DNA of 64,000 nt from Pseudonocardia hierapolitana (GTDB taxonomy: Bacteria > Actinomycetota > Actinomycetes > Mycobacteriales > Pseudonocardiaceae), in contig NZ_VIWU01000001.1 of assembly GCF_007994075.1 (NCBI RefSeq), positions 434,001 through 498,000 on the forward strand, in the 5' to 3' direction. The translations under genes were made by a program, and so were the position numbers. Shown here one piece after another: positions 16,017 through 23,883 of this stretch (position 1 is its first letter; each line of letters begins with the position of its first letter). A model generated the notes under the pieces. The model was not told the DNA's origin. It searched no databases and saw only the letters and a list, made by a program, of their open reading frames with translations.

Positions 16017-16985
16017 ATGGTGGGGTCCGCCATCGAGCTGGAGGTCGGCGACCGCGTCGTCCGGATCTCCAACCCCGACCGGGTGTACTTCCCGGCCCGC
16101 GGGGAGACCAAGCTCGACCTGGCGAACTACTACCTCTCCGTCTCCGACGGCATCGTGCGCGCGCTGCGCGACCGGCCGTGCATGCTGCACCGCTTCCCCA
16201 CCGGCGTCACCGGCGAGAAGGTGCACCAGAAGCGGCTGCCCAAGGGCGCGCCCGACTGGGTGCAGACCGTGCGGATCCACTTCCCGCGCTGGAACCGCAC
16301 CGCCGACGAGCTGTGCGTGCAGCACCCCGCCGACGTGGTGTGGGCGGTGCAGATGTCCACCGTCGAGTTCCACCCGTGGAACTCCCGCCGGTTCGACACC
16401 GAGAAGCCCGACGAGTGGCGCATCGACCTCGACCCGATGCCGGAGGCGAGCTACGCCGACGTCCGCCGGGTCGCGCACGTCGCACACGAGGTGCTCGACG
16501 AGCTGGGCGCCACCGGGTGGCCGAAGACGTCGGGCGGCAAGGGCATGCACGTGTACGTGCGGATCCCGCCCGACCACGGGTTCGCCGACGTCCGGCGTGC
16601 CGCGCACGCGTTCGCCCGTGAGGTCGCCCGCCGCTGCGACCTCGTCGACCTGACGTGGTGGCGCAAGGACCGCGACCCCAAGTCGATCTTCGTCGACTAC
16701 AACCAGAACACCCGCGACCACACCATCCGCTGCGCCTACTCCGTGCGCGGGGTGCCCGAGGCGGTGGTCTCCACCCCGATCCGCTGGGGCGAGGTCGACG
16801 ACGCCGACCCGCGCGACTTCACCATCGCCACCGTCCCGCGTCGCTTCGCGGAGCTCGGCGACCTGCACGCCGGCATCGACGACGCCGTCTTCCTCATCGA
16901 CGAGCTCCTCGAGTGGGCCGACCGCGACGCCCGCGAGGGCGAGGCCCCGCCCGACGACGAGGACGCACAGGACCTCGACGCGTGA
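16017..16985 (+). CDS. LigD-type polymerase/primase domain protein (end joining)
   Basis: This 322-residue stand-alone LigD polymerase domain is an archaeo-eukaryotic primase family member that fills gaps during bacterial non-homologous end joining. Catalytic aspartates are Asp137 and Asp139 in RIDLDP and Asp227 in IFVDYNQN, with SGGKGMHVYV (His178) as the nucleotide-binding segment. The C-terminal tail is acidic. Full LigD proteins fuse this domain to nuclease and ligase domains; here the ligase is a separate gene at 19323 and no Ku gene lies in the window. The start at ATG 16017 is 7 bases after the DUF2631 stop. Confidence 0.9.
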   Translation: MVGSAIELEVGDRVVRISNPDRVYFPARGETKLDLANYYLSVSDGIVRALRDRPCMLHRFPTGVTGEKVHQKRLPKGAPDWVQTVRIHFPRWNRTADELCVQHPADVVWAVQMSTVEFHPWNSRRFDTEKPDEWRIDLDPMPEASYADVRRVAHVAHEVLDELGATGWPKTSGGKGMHVYVRIPPDHGFADVRRAAHAFAREVARRCDLVDLTWWRKDRDPKSIFVDYNQNTRDHTIRCAYSVRGVPEAVVSTPIRWGEVDDADPRDFTIATVPRRFAELGDLHAGIDDAVFLIDELLEWADRDAREGEAPPDDEDAQDLDA

Positions 16986-17001
16986 CTCGACTCGCGCGCA
17001 C

Positions 17002-17574
17002 TCACGGCGCGACTCGCGGACGGGGCGAGGCCTCCCGCAGCCGCGTGTACTCCGCGATCATCGCCGGGAGCTGCCAGTGGGCGTTCAGCCCGCTCGGGTT
17101 CGGCAGCACCCACACGCCGGTGTCGCCGAGCTGCTCCTCCTGCGGCCCGACGGACGCGCGGGGCTTGCCGAACGCCACGCGATAGGCCGTCACCCCCACC
17201 ACCGCGAGCCACCGGGGCCGCCACTCGGCCACGAGCGCCCGCAGCCGTGCACCGCCTGCCACCAGCTCGGCAGGGGTGAGCTCGTCGGCCCGGGCCGTGG
17301 CCCGCGGGGCCATGTTGGTGATGCCCAGCCCCAGCGCGCGCAGCTCCCCCTGCTCGGCGGGGAGCAGTGGCCGGGGCGTGAAGCCTGCACCGTGAAGGGC
17401 CGGCCAGAACCGGTTGCCCGGCCGCGCGAAGTGGTGCCCGGTCGCGGCCGACACGAGCCCGGGGTTGATGCCGCAGAAGAGCACCCGGAGCGGCGGGTCG
17501 CCCGGGCCGGGCAGCACGTCCTCGATGGTGCGGGCACGTGCCGCCTCCAGCTCGGCGCGGGTGAAGCGGGGCAC
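17002..17574 (-). CDS. mug: G/U mismatch-specific DNA glycosylase
   Basis: This 190-residue protein belongs to the MUG branch of the uracil-DNA glycosylase superfamily. Motif 1, GINPGLVSAATGHHFARPGN, carries the Asn that activates water, and motif 2, NPSGLN, forms the DNA intercalation loop. It removes uracil or ethenocytosine opposite guanine in the cytosol. The start is GTG 17574 at the domain boundary. It converges with the LigD-type polymerase gene, so this neighbourhood has a DNA-repair theme, although the two are on opposite strands. Confidence 0.92.
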   Translation of the reverse strand: MPRFTRAELEAARARTIEDVLPGPGDPPLRVLFCGINPGLVSAATGHHFARPGNRFWPALHGAGFTPRPLLPAEQGELRALGLGITNMAPRATARADELTPAELVAGGARLRALVAEWRPRWLAVVGVTAYRVAFGKPRASVGPQEEQLGDTGVWVLPNPSGLNAHWQLPAMIAEYTRLREASPRPRVAP

Positions 17575-17618
17575 GTCGCGATGATCGCACGCGACGCGTG
17601 TCCGCCCGCCACACACTG

Positions 17619-17902
17619 CGTGCCGAAACGTCGGACTCACCGTGCCGAAACGTCGGACTCGCCGTCGACTGCGCCACGTCAACCCAGCGAGTCCAGCATC
17701 TCGGCGCGGCGAGTCCAGCATCTCGGCACGGCGAGTCGGGCATCTCGGCACGGCGAGTCCGACATCCCAACACGGCGAGTCCGACATCCCAACACGGCGA
17801 GTCCGACATCCCAACACGGCGAGTCCGACATCCCAACACGGCGAGTCCGACATCCCAACACGGCGTCGGGCATCTCGACACGGCGAGTCGGGCCTTTCGA
17901 CG
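17619..17902. repeat. 22-bp tandem repeat array built on GAGTC
   Basis: Forward units begin at 17685, 17707, 17729, 17751, 17773, 17795, 17817 and 17839; a 20-base variant lies at 17861 and a further unit at 17881. The five units from 17751 to 17860 are identical (CGGCGAGTCCGACATCCCAA plus CA). Two units in the reverse orientation occur at about 17619-17663 and can pair with the first forward units as a long hairpin. The array lies between the start of mug and the 3' end of the EamA gene. There are no unique spacers, so it is not CRISPR. A related cluster is at 53567-53745. Confidence 0.9.
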
Positions 17903-17918
17903 CCGCGAGTCGGGCAGG

Positions 17919-18752
17919 TCATCCGGCGAGCGCGATCATGCCGACGGCTGCCCCCGCCAGGCCGAGCCCCGCGGTCTGCGTCCCGGTGAGCCGCTCCCGC
18001 AGCACGGTGAGCCCGAGCAGCACCGGCACCACCGGATACAGCGCCGAGAGCACGACGGCGACCGAGAGCAGCTGCTCGCGGGTGGCGAACGTGTAGCAGG
18101 CGATCGCGAGGGTGCCGACGGCCCCGCTGCAGACGCACCCCATGGCGAGCCGCCGCGGCATCCGCACCGGGGCGCGGGCGGCCAGCACCACCGGCACCGT
18201 GACGGCGACCGACGCGATCCGGCTAGCAACGAGTGGCCAGAGCCCGGCAGCCGGGTCCACCGGCACGAGCGCCACGAACTGCAGAGCGAACCCGAGCCCG
18301 GAGAACAGGCCGTCGGCGCTGCCGGCCGCCGACGCGCGCTCGCGCCCCGCACCAGTGATGAGCCAGAGCGCGGGTGCGGCGGCGGCGATCCCCAGCCAGC
18401 ACAGCGCCGATGGCCGCTCACCCAGCAGGAGCACACCGACCAGCACCGGCACGACGACGCCCGCGACGTCGCTCAACGGGACGACGACCGAGAGCTGCCC
18501 GACGCCCATCCCGCGGAACAGGAACGCGACGCCGATGCCCGTGCCGATCCCGGACAGCGCGCCCCAACCGAGCGCCCCGGCCGTCACCGACGTGGCCGGC
18601 ACCAGCAGGGCCGCGATCAGGATCAGCGCCGTGCCGCCGAGCTGTGCGACGAGCGCCACGGCGGCGCTGTGCACGCGGCGGGCGAGCAGGGCGCTGACGA
18701 AGTCCGTGATCCCGAAACACAGCGCCGCGCCGAGGGCGAGCGCCTCACCCAT
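17919..18752 (-). CDS. EamA/DMT-family transporter
   Basis: This 277-residue protein has ten hydrophobic segments arranged as two EamA repeats, the layout of drug/metabolite exporters. The start is ATG 18752, overlapping the 3' end of the MarR gene by 8 bases; ATG 18761 in the same frame is an alternative. The operon with a MarR regulator suggests that regulator controls export of a small molecule, but the substrate is unknown. Confidence 0.85.
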   Translation of the reverse strand: MGEALALGAALCFGITDFVSALLARRVHSAAVALVAQLGGTALILIAALLVPATSVTAGALGWGALSGIGTGIGVAFLFRGMGVGQLSVVVPLSDVAGVVVPVLVGVLLLGERPSALCWLGIAAAAPALWLITGAGRERASAAGSADGLFSGLGFALQFVALVPVDPAAGLWPLVASRIASVAVTVPVVLAARAPVRMPRRLAMGCVCSGAVGTLAIACYTFATREQLLSVAVVLSALYPVVPVLLGLTVLRERLTGTQTAGLGLAGAAVGMIALAG

Positions 18753-19272
18753 CGGCGGCATCCCGCTCGGCCTGCCCCACCGGGCAGATCGCGCCCGACT
18801 CGGTGCAACAGGGCCGGTCGCACAGCCGGCAGAGCCGCTCCGAGCTGCCGACCTCGGCATAGAGCGCGCGCAGCAGCCGCTCCAGCACGCCGGTCAGAGC
18901 CTCCTGGTCGGCAGGCGAGAGCGTGCCGACAAGGGTGATGAGCCGCTCACCCCGCACGTCCAGCAGGTCCGCAGCGGCCGCCCGGCCCGCGTCCGTCGGG
19001 TGGACCGCCACCCACTTGCCCAGTGTCGGGCGCCGCTCGACGAGCCCCCGCGCCTCGAGCGCGTCGACCATCCGCGCGGCCGCCGACTGCGTCAGGCCGA
19101 CCCGCCTGCCGAGCTCCGTGACGCTGATCCCGGGATCGGCGTTCAGGACGACGAGGGCCGCCGCTCCACTGCCACTGACGCCTGCGGCCGCGGTGGCCCC
19201 GCCGAGCGTGAGATCCGTGACGGCCAGCGCGGTGGCGCCGAGCAGGTTCGCTGTCCTCCTCGTGTCATGCAT
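18745..19272 (-). CDS. MarR-family regulator with cysteine-rich C-terminus
   Basis: This 175-residue protein has a MarR winged helix (GISVTELGRRVGLTQSAAAR, then MVDALEARGLVERR) at about residues 45-115. A C-terminal tail holds five cysteines in CRLCDRPCCTESGAICP. Such cysteine clusters could bind a metal or sense oxidation. It is the first gene of an operon with the EamA exporter. A 17-base perfect palindrome overlaps its own start codon, which implies autorepression. Confidence 0.88.
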   Translation of the reverse strand: MHDTRRTANLLGATALAVTDLTLGGATAAAGVSGSGAAALVVLNADPGISVTELGRRVGLTQSAAARMVDALEARGLVERRPTLGKWVAVHPTDAGRAAAADLLDVRGERLITLVGTLSPADQEALTGVLERLLRALYAEVGSSERLCRLCDRPCCTESGAICPVGQAERDAADG

Positions 19273-19283
19273 GACTCATGCAT
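19267..19283. promoter_or_regulatory. MarR operator overlapping the regulator's start
   Basis: ATGCATGA-C-TCATGCAT is a perfect 8-1-8 inverted repeat. It includes the start codon of the MarR gene (ATG at 19272-19270, minus strand) and lies 40 bases before the divergent ligase start at 19323. It could therefore control both directions. Confidence 0.7.
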
Positions 19284-19322
19284 ACCCTTTACGCCAACAG
19301 GTTATGCGGCAGACTGACGTCC

Positions 19323-20390
19323 GTGAAGCTCCCGGTCATGCCGCCCGTCGCGCCGATGCTGGCCAAGCCGATCGGCGACATCCCCGCCGGTCAGATGTAC
19401 GAGCCGAAGTGGGACGGGTTCCGCTCGATCATCTTCCGCGACGGCGACGAGGTGGAGATCGGCAGCCGCAACGAGCGGCCGATGACCCGCTACTTCCCCG
19501 AGGTCGTCGCGGCCATCAAGGCGAACTTCCCCGAGCGGGCCGTGGTCGACGGCGAGATCGTGGTGGCCGACACCTCCCGCAACACCCTCGACTTCGACGC
19601 CCTCCAGCAGCGCATCCACCCCGCCGCGAGCCGCGTCAACCTCCTCGCCGAGCAGACCCCGGCGAGCTTCATCGCGTTCGACCTGCTCGCCCTCGGCGAC
19701 GACGACCTCACCGAGCGACCGTTCGCCGAGCGCCGCGCACTGTTGGAGCAGGCGTTCGCCAACGCGGGCCCACCGATCCACCTCACACCCGTCACGCGGG
19801 ACCTGGACGTCGCGCGGAAGTGGTTCGAGCAGTTCGAGGGCGCCGGGCTCGACGGGCTCATCGCGAAGAAGCTGGATCTGCCCTACCAGCCCGACAAGCG
19901 CGTGATGAGCAAGATCAAGCACGAGCGCACGGCCGACTGCGTGGTAGCCGGGTACCGGGTGCACAAGTCCGGCCCGGACGCGCTCGGCTCGCTCCTGCTG
20001 GGCCTCTACGACGACCGCGGCGTGCTCAACTCGATCGGCGTGGTCGGGGCGTTCCCGATGGCCACCCGCCGCGCGCTGTTCACCGAGCTGCAGCCGCTCG
20101 TCACCACGTTCGAGGACCACCCGTGGAACTGGGCGGCCCACGAGCAGGGCGAGCGCACGCCGCGCAAGAACGAGACCAGCCGCTGGAACGCGGGCAAGGA
20201 CCTGTCCTTCGTGCCGCTGCGCCCGGAGCGCGTGGTCGAGGTCCGCTACGACTACATGGAGGGCGACCGGTTCCGCCACACCGCGCAGTTCGTGCGCTGG
20301 CGCCCGGACCGCGAGCCGGAGTCGTGCACCTACGAGCAGTTGGAGCGGCCGGTCAAGTTCGACCTGGCCGACGTGCTCGACATCAGGTGA
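19323..20390 (+). CDS. ATP-dependent DNA ligase (LigC/LigD ligase type)
   Basis: This 355-residue ligase has the adenylation motif EPKWDGFR with nucleophile Lys29, motif III-like VVDGEIVV, motif IV GLIAKKLD and motif V KIKHERTADC, followed by the OB-fold domain. It seals nicks in end joining or base-excision repair. The start is GTG 19323; an ATG lies 15 bases downstream. It pairs functionally with the separate polymerase-domain gene at 16017. Its last 8 bases overlap the 3' end of the convergent SDR gene. Confidence 0.92.
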   Translation: MKLPVMPPVAPMLAKPIGDIPAGQMYEPKWDGFRSIIFRDGDEVEIGSRNERPMTRYFPEVVAAIKANFPERAVVDGEIVVADTSRNTLDFDALQQRIHPAASRVNLLAEQTPASFIAFDLLALGDDDLTERPFAERRALLEQAFANAGPPIHLTPVTRDLDVARKWFEQFEGAGLDGLIAKKLDLPYQPDKRVMSKIKHERTADCVVAGYRVHKSGPDALGSLLLGLYDDRGVLNSIGVVGAFPMATRRALFTELQPLVTTFEDHPWNWAAHEQGERTPRKNETSRWNAGKDLSFVPLRPERVVEVRYDYMEGDRFRHTAQFVRWRPDREPESCTYEQLERPVKFDLADVLDIR

Positions 20391-21279
20391 TCGGTGATCC
20401 GCCCGTCACCCCGACGACCTCGGACGTGATGTAGCTCGACTCCTGCGAGGCGAGGAAGACGTAGATCGGCGCGAGCTCGGCGGGCTGAGCCGCCCGGCCC
20501 AGCGGCGACTGCTTCCCGAACGACCCCACCTTCTCCTCGGACATCGTGGCCGGGATCAGCGGCGTCCAGACCGGCCCGGGCGCCACGGAGTTGGCCCGGA
20601 TGCCCTTCTCCGTGAGGTTGTTGCCGAGCGCCTTCGTGAAGTTGACGATGCCGGCCTTGGACGTGGCGTAGTCCAGCAGGTGCGGCGACGGGTTGAAGGC
20701 CTGCACGGAGGAGGTCGTGATGATGCTGGAGCCCTCGGGCATGTGCGGGATCGCGGCCTTGCACAGCCAGAACATCGCGTAGAGGTTCGTCTTCATCACC
20801 CGGTCGAACTGCTCGGTGGTGATCGCCTCGATGCCCTCGTCCTGCGACATCTGGTACGCCGCGTTGCTCACCAGCACGTCGATCCGGCCGAACTCCTGCG
20901 CGGCGCGCTCGATGACGGCATGGCACTGCGCCTCCTCGCGGATGTCGCCGGGCACCGTCACCGCGGTGCGCCCTGCCTCCTCCACGAGCCGCACCGTCTC
21001 CTGCGCGTCCTTCTCCTCCGACTCCAGGTAGGAGATCAGCACGTCCGCTCCCTCGCGCGCGAACGCAAGGGCCACGGCGCGACCGATGCCGGAGTCGCCG
21101 CCGGTGATGACCGTCTTCTTGTCCTGCAGGCGCGCCGTGCCGCGGTAGGTCTCCTCGCCGTGGTCGGGTCGCACGTCCAGCTCGTCGGTGCGACCCGGGT
21201 ACGGCACAGTCTGCTCGCCGCTGCCCGGCGCGGCGTGCTGCTCGCCCGGGTCCTGCTGGGTGAACTGGTCCTGACCCAC
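20383..21279 (-). CDS. SDR-family oxidoreductase (YghA-like)
   Basis: This 298-residue short-chain dehydrogenase has a polar N-terminal extension of about 50 residues before the NAD(P) motif TGGDSGIGRAV. The catalytic residues appear as Ser (TTSSVQAF) and the YATSK motif. The extension and the LQDKK start of the core are typical of YghA-type general-stress SDRs. The substrate is unknown. It starts at ATG 21279. Confidence 0.88.
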   Translation of the reverse strand: MGQDQFTQQDPGEQHAAPGSGEQTVPYPGRTDELDVRPDHGEETYRGTARLQDKKTVITGGDSGIGRAVALAFAREGADVLISYLESEEKDAQETVRLVEEAGRTAVTVPGDIREEAQCHAVIERAAQEFGRIDVLVSNAAYQMSQDEGIEAITTEQFDRVMKTNLYAMFWLCKAAIPHMPEGSSIITTSSVQAFNPSPHLLDYATSKAGIVNFTKALGNNLTEKGIRANSVAPGPVWTPLIPATMSEEKVGSFGKQSPLGRAAQPAELAPIYVFLASQESSYITSEVVGVTGGSPIT

Positions 21280-21400
21280 CGATCATCTCCGTTCTGGCTT
21301 GGAATGGCACCTCGGCGTTCCCCCGGCGCGAGCGGCCTAACCGGCTGCTACGTGTTGCGGGGCGGAAGGTTGTCGACAGCCCTGCGCAGGGGTACCGATC

Positions 21401-21415
21401 TATGCGAATCGCATA
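21401..21415. promoter_or_regulatory. MarR-type operator upstream of the 21427 operon
   Basis: TATGCGA-A-TCGCATA is a perfect 7-1-7 inverted repeat. It ends 11 bases before the GTG at 21427. TACAGT at 21413-21418 could be a -10 box, which would give a leaderless transcript starting at the GTG. The MarR protein encoded second in this operon is the likely ligand. Confidence 0.65.
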
Positions 21416-21426
21416 CAGTTGCCTGC

Positions 21427-21810
21427 GTGGAGTCGAGCCTTGAAGCAGCGATCAACGAGTGGCACGCGAGCGTCAACGACGGAGACCTGCAGCGGTCTGC
21501 GAGAGCCGTCGGTGATCCGATCGTTGTCATGGGACCGAAGGGCGCCGGCCCTATCACGCCTGCCCAGTTCTCGGAGTGGGTGGAGCGTTCGGGGATCAAG
21601 CTGGTCCCCCGGTCGTGGCACCCGATCAGTGAACGACTGATGGTGGTCGAGGAGGATGCCACCTGGCCCGGGAGCAAAGACGGCTACACGCGGGTGGCGA
21701 CGGTCTTCCGTGCCTCTGGCGGGAAGGTGACCGCTGCCCTGCGGCTGCCGGACCTCGAGTCCGCTCTCGAGCTGGCCTACATCTGCCGCGAGATGGCGGC
21801 ATCCGAGTGA
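21427..21810 (+). CDS. Small SnoaL/NTF2-like protein
   Basis: This 127-residue protein looks like a cone-shaped NTF2/SnoaL domain: an N-terminal helix (INEWHASVNDGDLQRSARAV) followed by strands with PIVVMGPKG and VATVFRASGGKV. No catalytic residues can be assigned. The start is GTG 21427, probably without a leader. Its stop overlaps the start of the MarR gene by 4 bases (GTGA), so the two are co-translated. Confidence 0.7.
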   Translation: MESSLEAAINEWHASVNDGDLQRSARAVGDPIVVMGPKGAGPITPAQFSEWVERSGIKLVPRSWHPISERLMVVEEDATWPGSKDGYTRVATVFRASGGKVTAALRLPDLESALELAYICREMAASE

Positions 21811-22244
21811 CCGGCCAAGGCCCGGGCCAGGTCCTGTTCCGCTTCGTACGGCACTGGTCACGGCGCCCCGCGACGGGGGACTCCCGCGGTGAACAGGGGC
21901 GACTCGTGCTGGTCAGCGAGGCTGTCTACGCCCTCGGCCAGCGCGGAGTCCCTGCAACGGTCAACGCGATCGCGCACGAGATCGGGATCGACCAGAGCGG
22001 AGCCTCACGGTTGATCAAGAGCGCCACAGCGGCCGGCTACGTGGTCATGGCCGCATCCGCGGCCGACGGCCGACTGCGCGAAGCATCGCTCACCCTCGCA
22101 GGCCGGACCATGCTGGACCAGGCGCATCGCTGGCAGGAGGAGATCTTCGACCAACTGACCACGGGGTGGAGCGAGAAGAAGCGCCGCGACTTCCAGCAGG
22201 CGATGACCGATCTCATGGACCGGTCCTACGCGATGGAGGCATGA
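21807..22244 (+). CDS. MarR-family regulator
   Basis: This 145-residue protein has a MarR winged helix: the helix-turn-helix reads VNAIAHEIGIDQSGASRLIK and the wing is in AASAADGRLREASLTLAG. It starts at GTG 21807 inside the stop of the preceding gene. It is likely to repress its own operon through the palindrome at 21401-21415. The inducer is unknown. Confidence 0.82.
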   Translation: MTGQGPGQVLFRFVRHWSRRPATGDSRGEQGRLVLVSEAVYALGQRGVPATVNAIAHEIGIDQSGASRLIKSATAAGYVVMAASAADGRLREASLTLAGRTMLDQAHRWQEEIFDQLTTGWSEKKRRDFQQAMTDLMDRSYAMEA

Positions 22245-22271
22245 GCCACCCCCCGCGCCGCCCTCATACGT

Positions 22272-23378
22272 CTAGGCCTCGGAGGCCGCCAGCTGCCCGC
22301 ATGCGGCGGCGATCTCCCGGCCACGGGTGTCGCGCACGGTGCACGCGATGCCTGCGGCCTGTACGCGCGCCACGAACTCGTCCTGCACCCGCCGCGGCGA
22401 GGCGTCCCACTTGCTGCCCGGCGTGGGGTTGAGCGGGATGAGGTTGACGTGGACGCGCGACTGCCCGACCCGCTGGCGCAGCAGCTTCCCGAGCAGGTCG
22501 GCGCGCCACGGGTGATCGTTGACATCCCGGATCAGCGCGTACTCGATCGACACCCGACGTCCGGTGGTCTGCGCGTAGCGGCGGGCCGCATCGAGCACCT
22601 CCGCCACCTTCCAGCGGTTGTTGACGGGCACGAGCGTGTCGCGCAGCTCGTCGTCGGGGGTGTGCAGCGACACGGCGAGCGTGACGGGGATCCCCTCGCC
22701 GGCGAGCTTGTCGATCGCCGGCACCAGGCCCACCGTGGACACGGTGACGCCGCGCGCGGAGATCCCGAGCCCGTCCGGCGACGGGGCCGTGATGCGGCGG
22801 ACGGCCGCGACCACACGCTTGTAGTTGGCGAGCGGCTCGCCCATCCCCATGAACACGACGTTGGACAGCCGTGTCGGCGTGCCCAGAGCGCCGTCGCGGG
22901 CCGCGGCGGCGGCCTGCCGCACCTGCTCGACGATCTCGCCCGTGGAGAGGTTGCGCTGCAGCCCGCCCTGGCCCGTGGCGCAGAAGGGGCACGCCATCCC
23001 GCAGCCAGCCTGGCTGGAGACACACACGGTGGCGCGATCCGGGTAGCCCATGAGCACCGACTCGGCGCGGGTGCCGTCGTGGCCTTTCCAGAGCGTCTTG
23101 CGGGTGGCCCCGTCGTCGCAGGCCTGCTCGAGCACCGGCGTGACCAGCGGCGGCAGCAGCCCGCGCAACGCGTCGCGGGCGGCAGCGGGCAGGTCGCTCA
23201 TCGCGTCGACGTCCGCGGTGAACCGGCCGAAGTAGTGGCGGGCGAGCTGGTCGGCGCGGAACCCCGGCAGACCGAGGTCGCCGACCGCGGCCCGGCGATC
23301 GGCCGGGTCGAGGTCGGCGAGGTGCCGCGGGGGCTGGGCGCGCCGGGGCGCCTCGAAGACGAGGGGGAGGGCAGTCAT
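22272..23378 (-). CDS. rlmN: 23S rRNA (adenine2503-C2)-methyltransferase
   Basis: This 368-residue radical-SAM enzyme methylates C2 of A2503 in 23S rRNA and A37 in some tRNAs. The cluster cysteines are Cys126, Cys130 and Cys133 (CGMACPFC). The methyl-carrying and resolving cysteines correspond to Cys360 near the C-terminus and Cys119. [10 protein letters not shown] is the SAM-binding GGE-like motif. It starts at ATG 23378. In many actinobacteria rlmN adjoins cdsA; here 10.7 kb of accessory genes separate them. Confidence 0.96.
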   Translation of the reverse strand: MTALPLVFEAPRRAQPPRHLADLDPADRRAAVGDLGLPGFRADQLARHYFGRFTADVDAMSDLPAAARDALRGLLPPLVTPVLEQACDDGATRKTLWKGHDGTRAESVLMGYPDRATVCVSSQAGCGMACPFCATGQGGLQRNLSTGEIVEQVRQAAAAARDGALGTPTRLSNVVFMGMGEPLANYKRVVAAVRRITAPSPDGLGISARGVTVSTVGLVPAIDKLAGEGIPVTLAVSLHTPDDELRDTLVPVNNRWKVAEVLDAARRYAQTTGRRVSIEYALIRDVNDHPWRADLLGKLLRQRVGQSRVHVNLIPLNPTPGSKWDASPRRVQDEFVARVQAAGIACTVRDTRGREIAAACGQLAASEA

Positions 23379-23400
23379 GACCCCTCGATTGTGCCAGCGT

Positions 23401-23847
23401 CTACGAGAACTCCTTCAGCATGTCGCCCCAGCCGCCCTGGATCATGCTGGTGAACCGCCACGCACCCGCCGACTTCACCATCACGTCGGCATAGCGCAGG
23501 TGCCGGACCTGCTCGCCGACCCTCACCGTGGAGTCGGTGACCACCACCGCGAGGTCCCGGTTCAGGAAGGTCGGTCGCCGGTGGTTCTCCATCCTGAGGT
23601 CACCCATGTCCCCCTGCATGGCGGCGCCCATCGCCCGCACGAACGCCTGCCGGTCCCAGACCTGGGTCACCCCGTCTCCGGCCGAGTCGTTCGTGACGAC
23701 GGTGATCGGGAAGTGCGCGGTGTCGGCCATCGCCTCGACGTCCTTGGCGACAGCGAGGGCGTCGTACTCGGCGAACCACGCGAGCAGGTCCGCGGTGTCC
23801 TGCTCGGTGGGATCGAAGCCGGCGTCGGCGATGGGCGACTGGGACAA
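23401..23847 (-). CDS. NTF2-like/SnoaL domain protein
   Basis: This 148-residue protein has the NTF2-like pattern: a helical start ([20 protein letters not shown]), then [14 protein letters not shown] and a C-terminal strand region ending in [11 protein letters not shown]. Such proteins act as small isomerases, hydrolases or ligand binders, and no function can be fixed. It starts at TTG 23847 behind a clear GGAGG sequence. Confidence 0.7.
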   Translation of the reverse strand: MSQSPIADAGFDPTEQDTADLLAWFAEYDALAVAKDVEAMADTAHFPITVVTNDSAGDGVTQVWDRQAFVRAMGAAMQGDMGDLRMENHRRPTFLNRDLAVVVTDSTVRVGEQVRHLRYADVMVKSAGAWRFTSMIQGGWGDMLKEFS

Positions 23848-23869
23848 GGGGGCCTCCGACGTTCGGTGG

Positions 23870-23883
23870 ATTCAACTTTGAAT
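23870..23883. promoter_or_regulatory. Palindrome upstream of the NTF2-like gene
   Basis: ATTCAA-CT-TTGAAT is a perfect 6-2-6 inverted repeat and unusually AT-rich for this window. It lies 23-36 bases upstream of the TTG start at 23847 and covers the end of the upstream membrane-protein gene. It may be an operator or part of a promoter. Confidence 0.35.

Noticed and set aside
17679..17873. Cysteine/tryptophan-rich repeat protein reading through the array
   Set aside because: The frame is produced by the 22-bp periodicity, has no ribosome site, and equivalent frames occur on both strands.
17619..17902. Possible CRISPR array
   Set aside because: The 22-bp units are directly adjacent with no unique spacers, and no cas genes are present.
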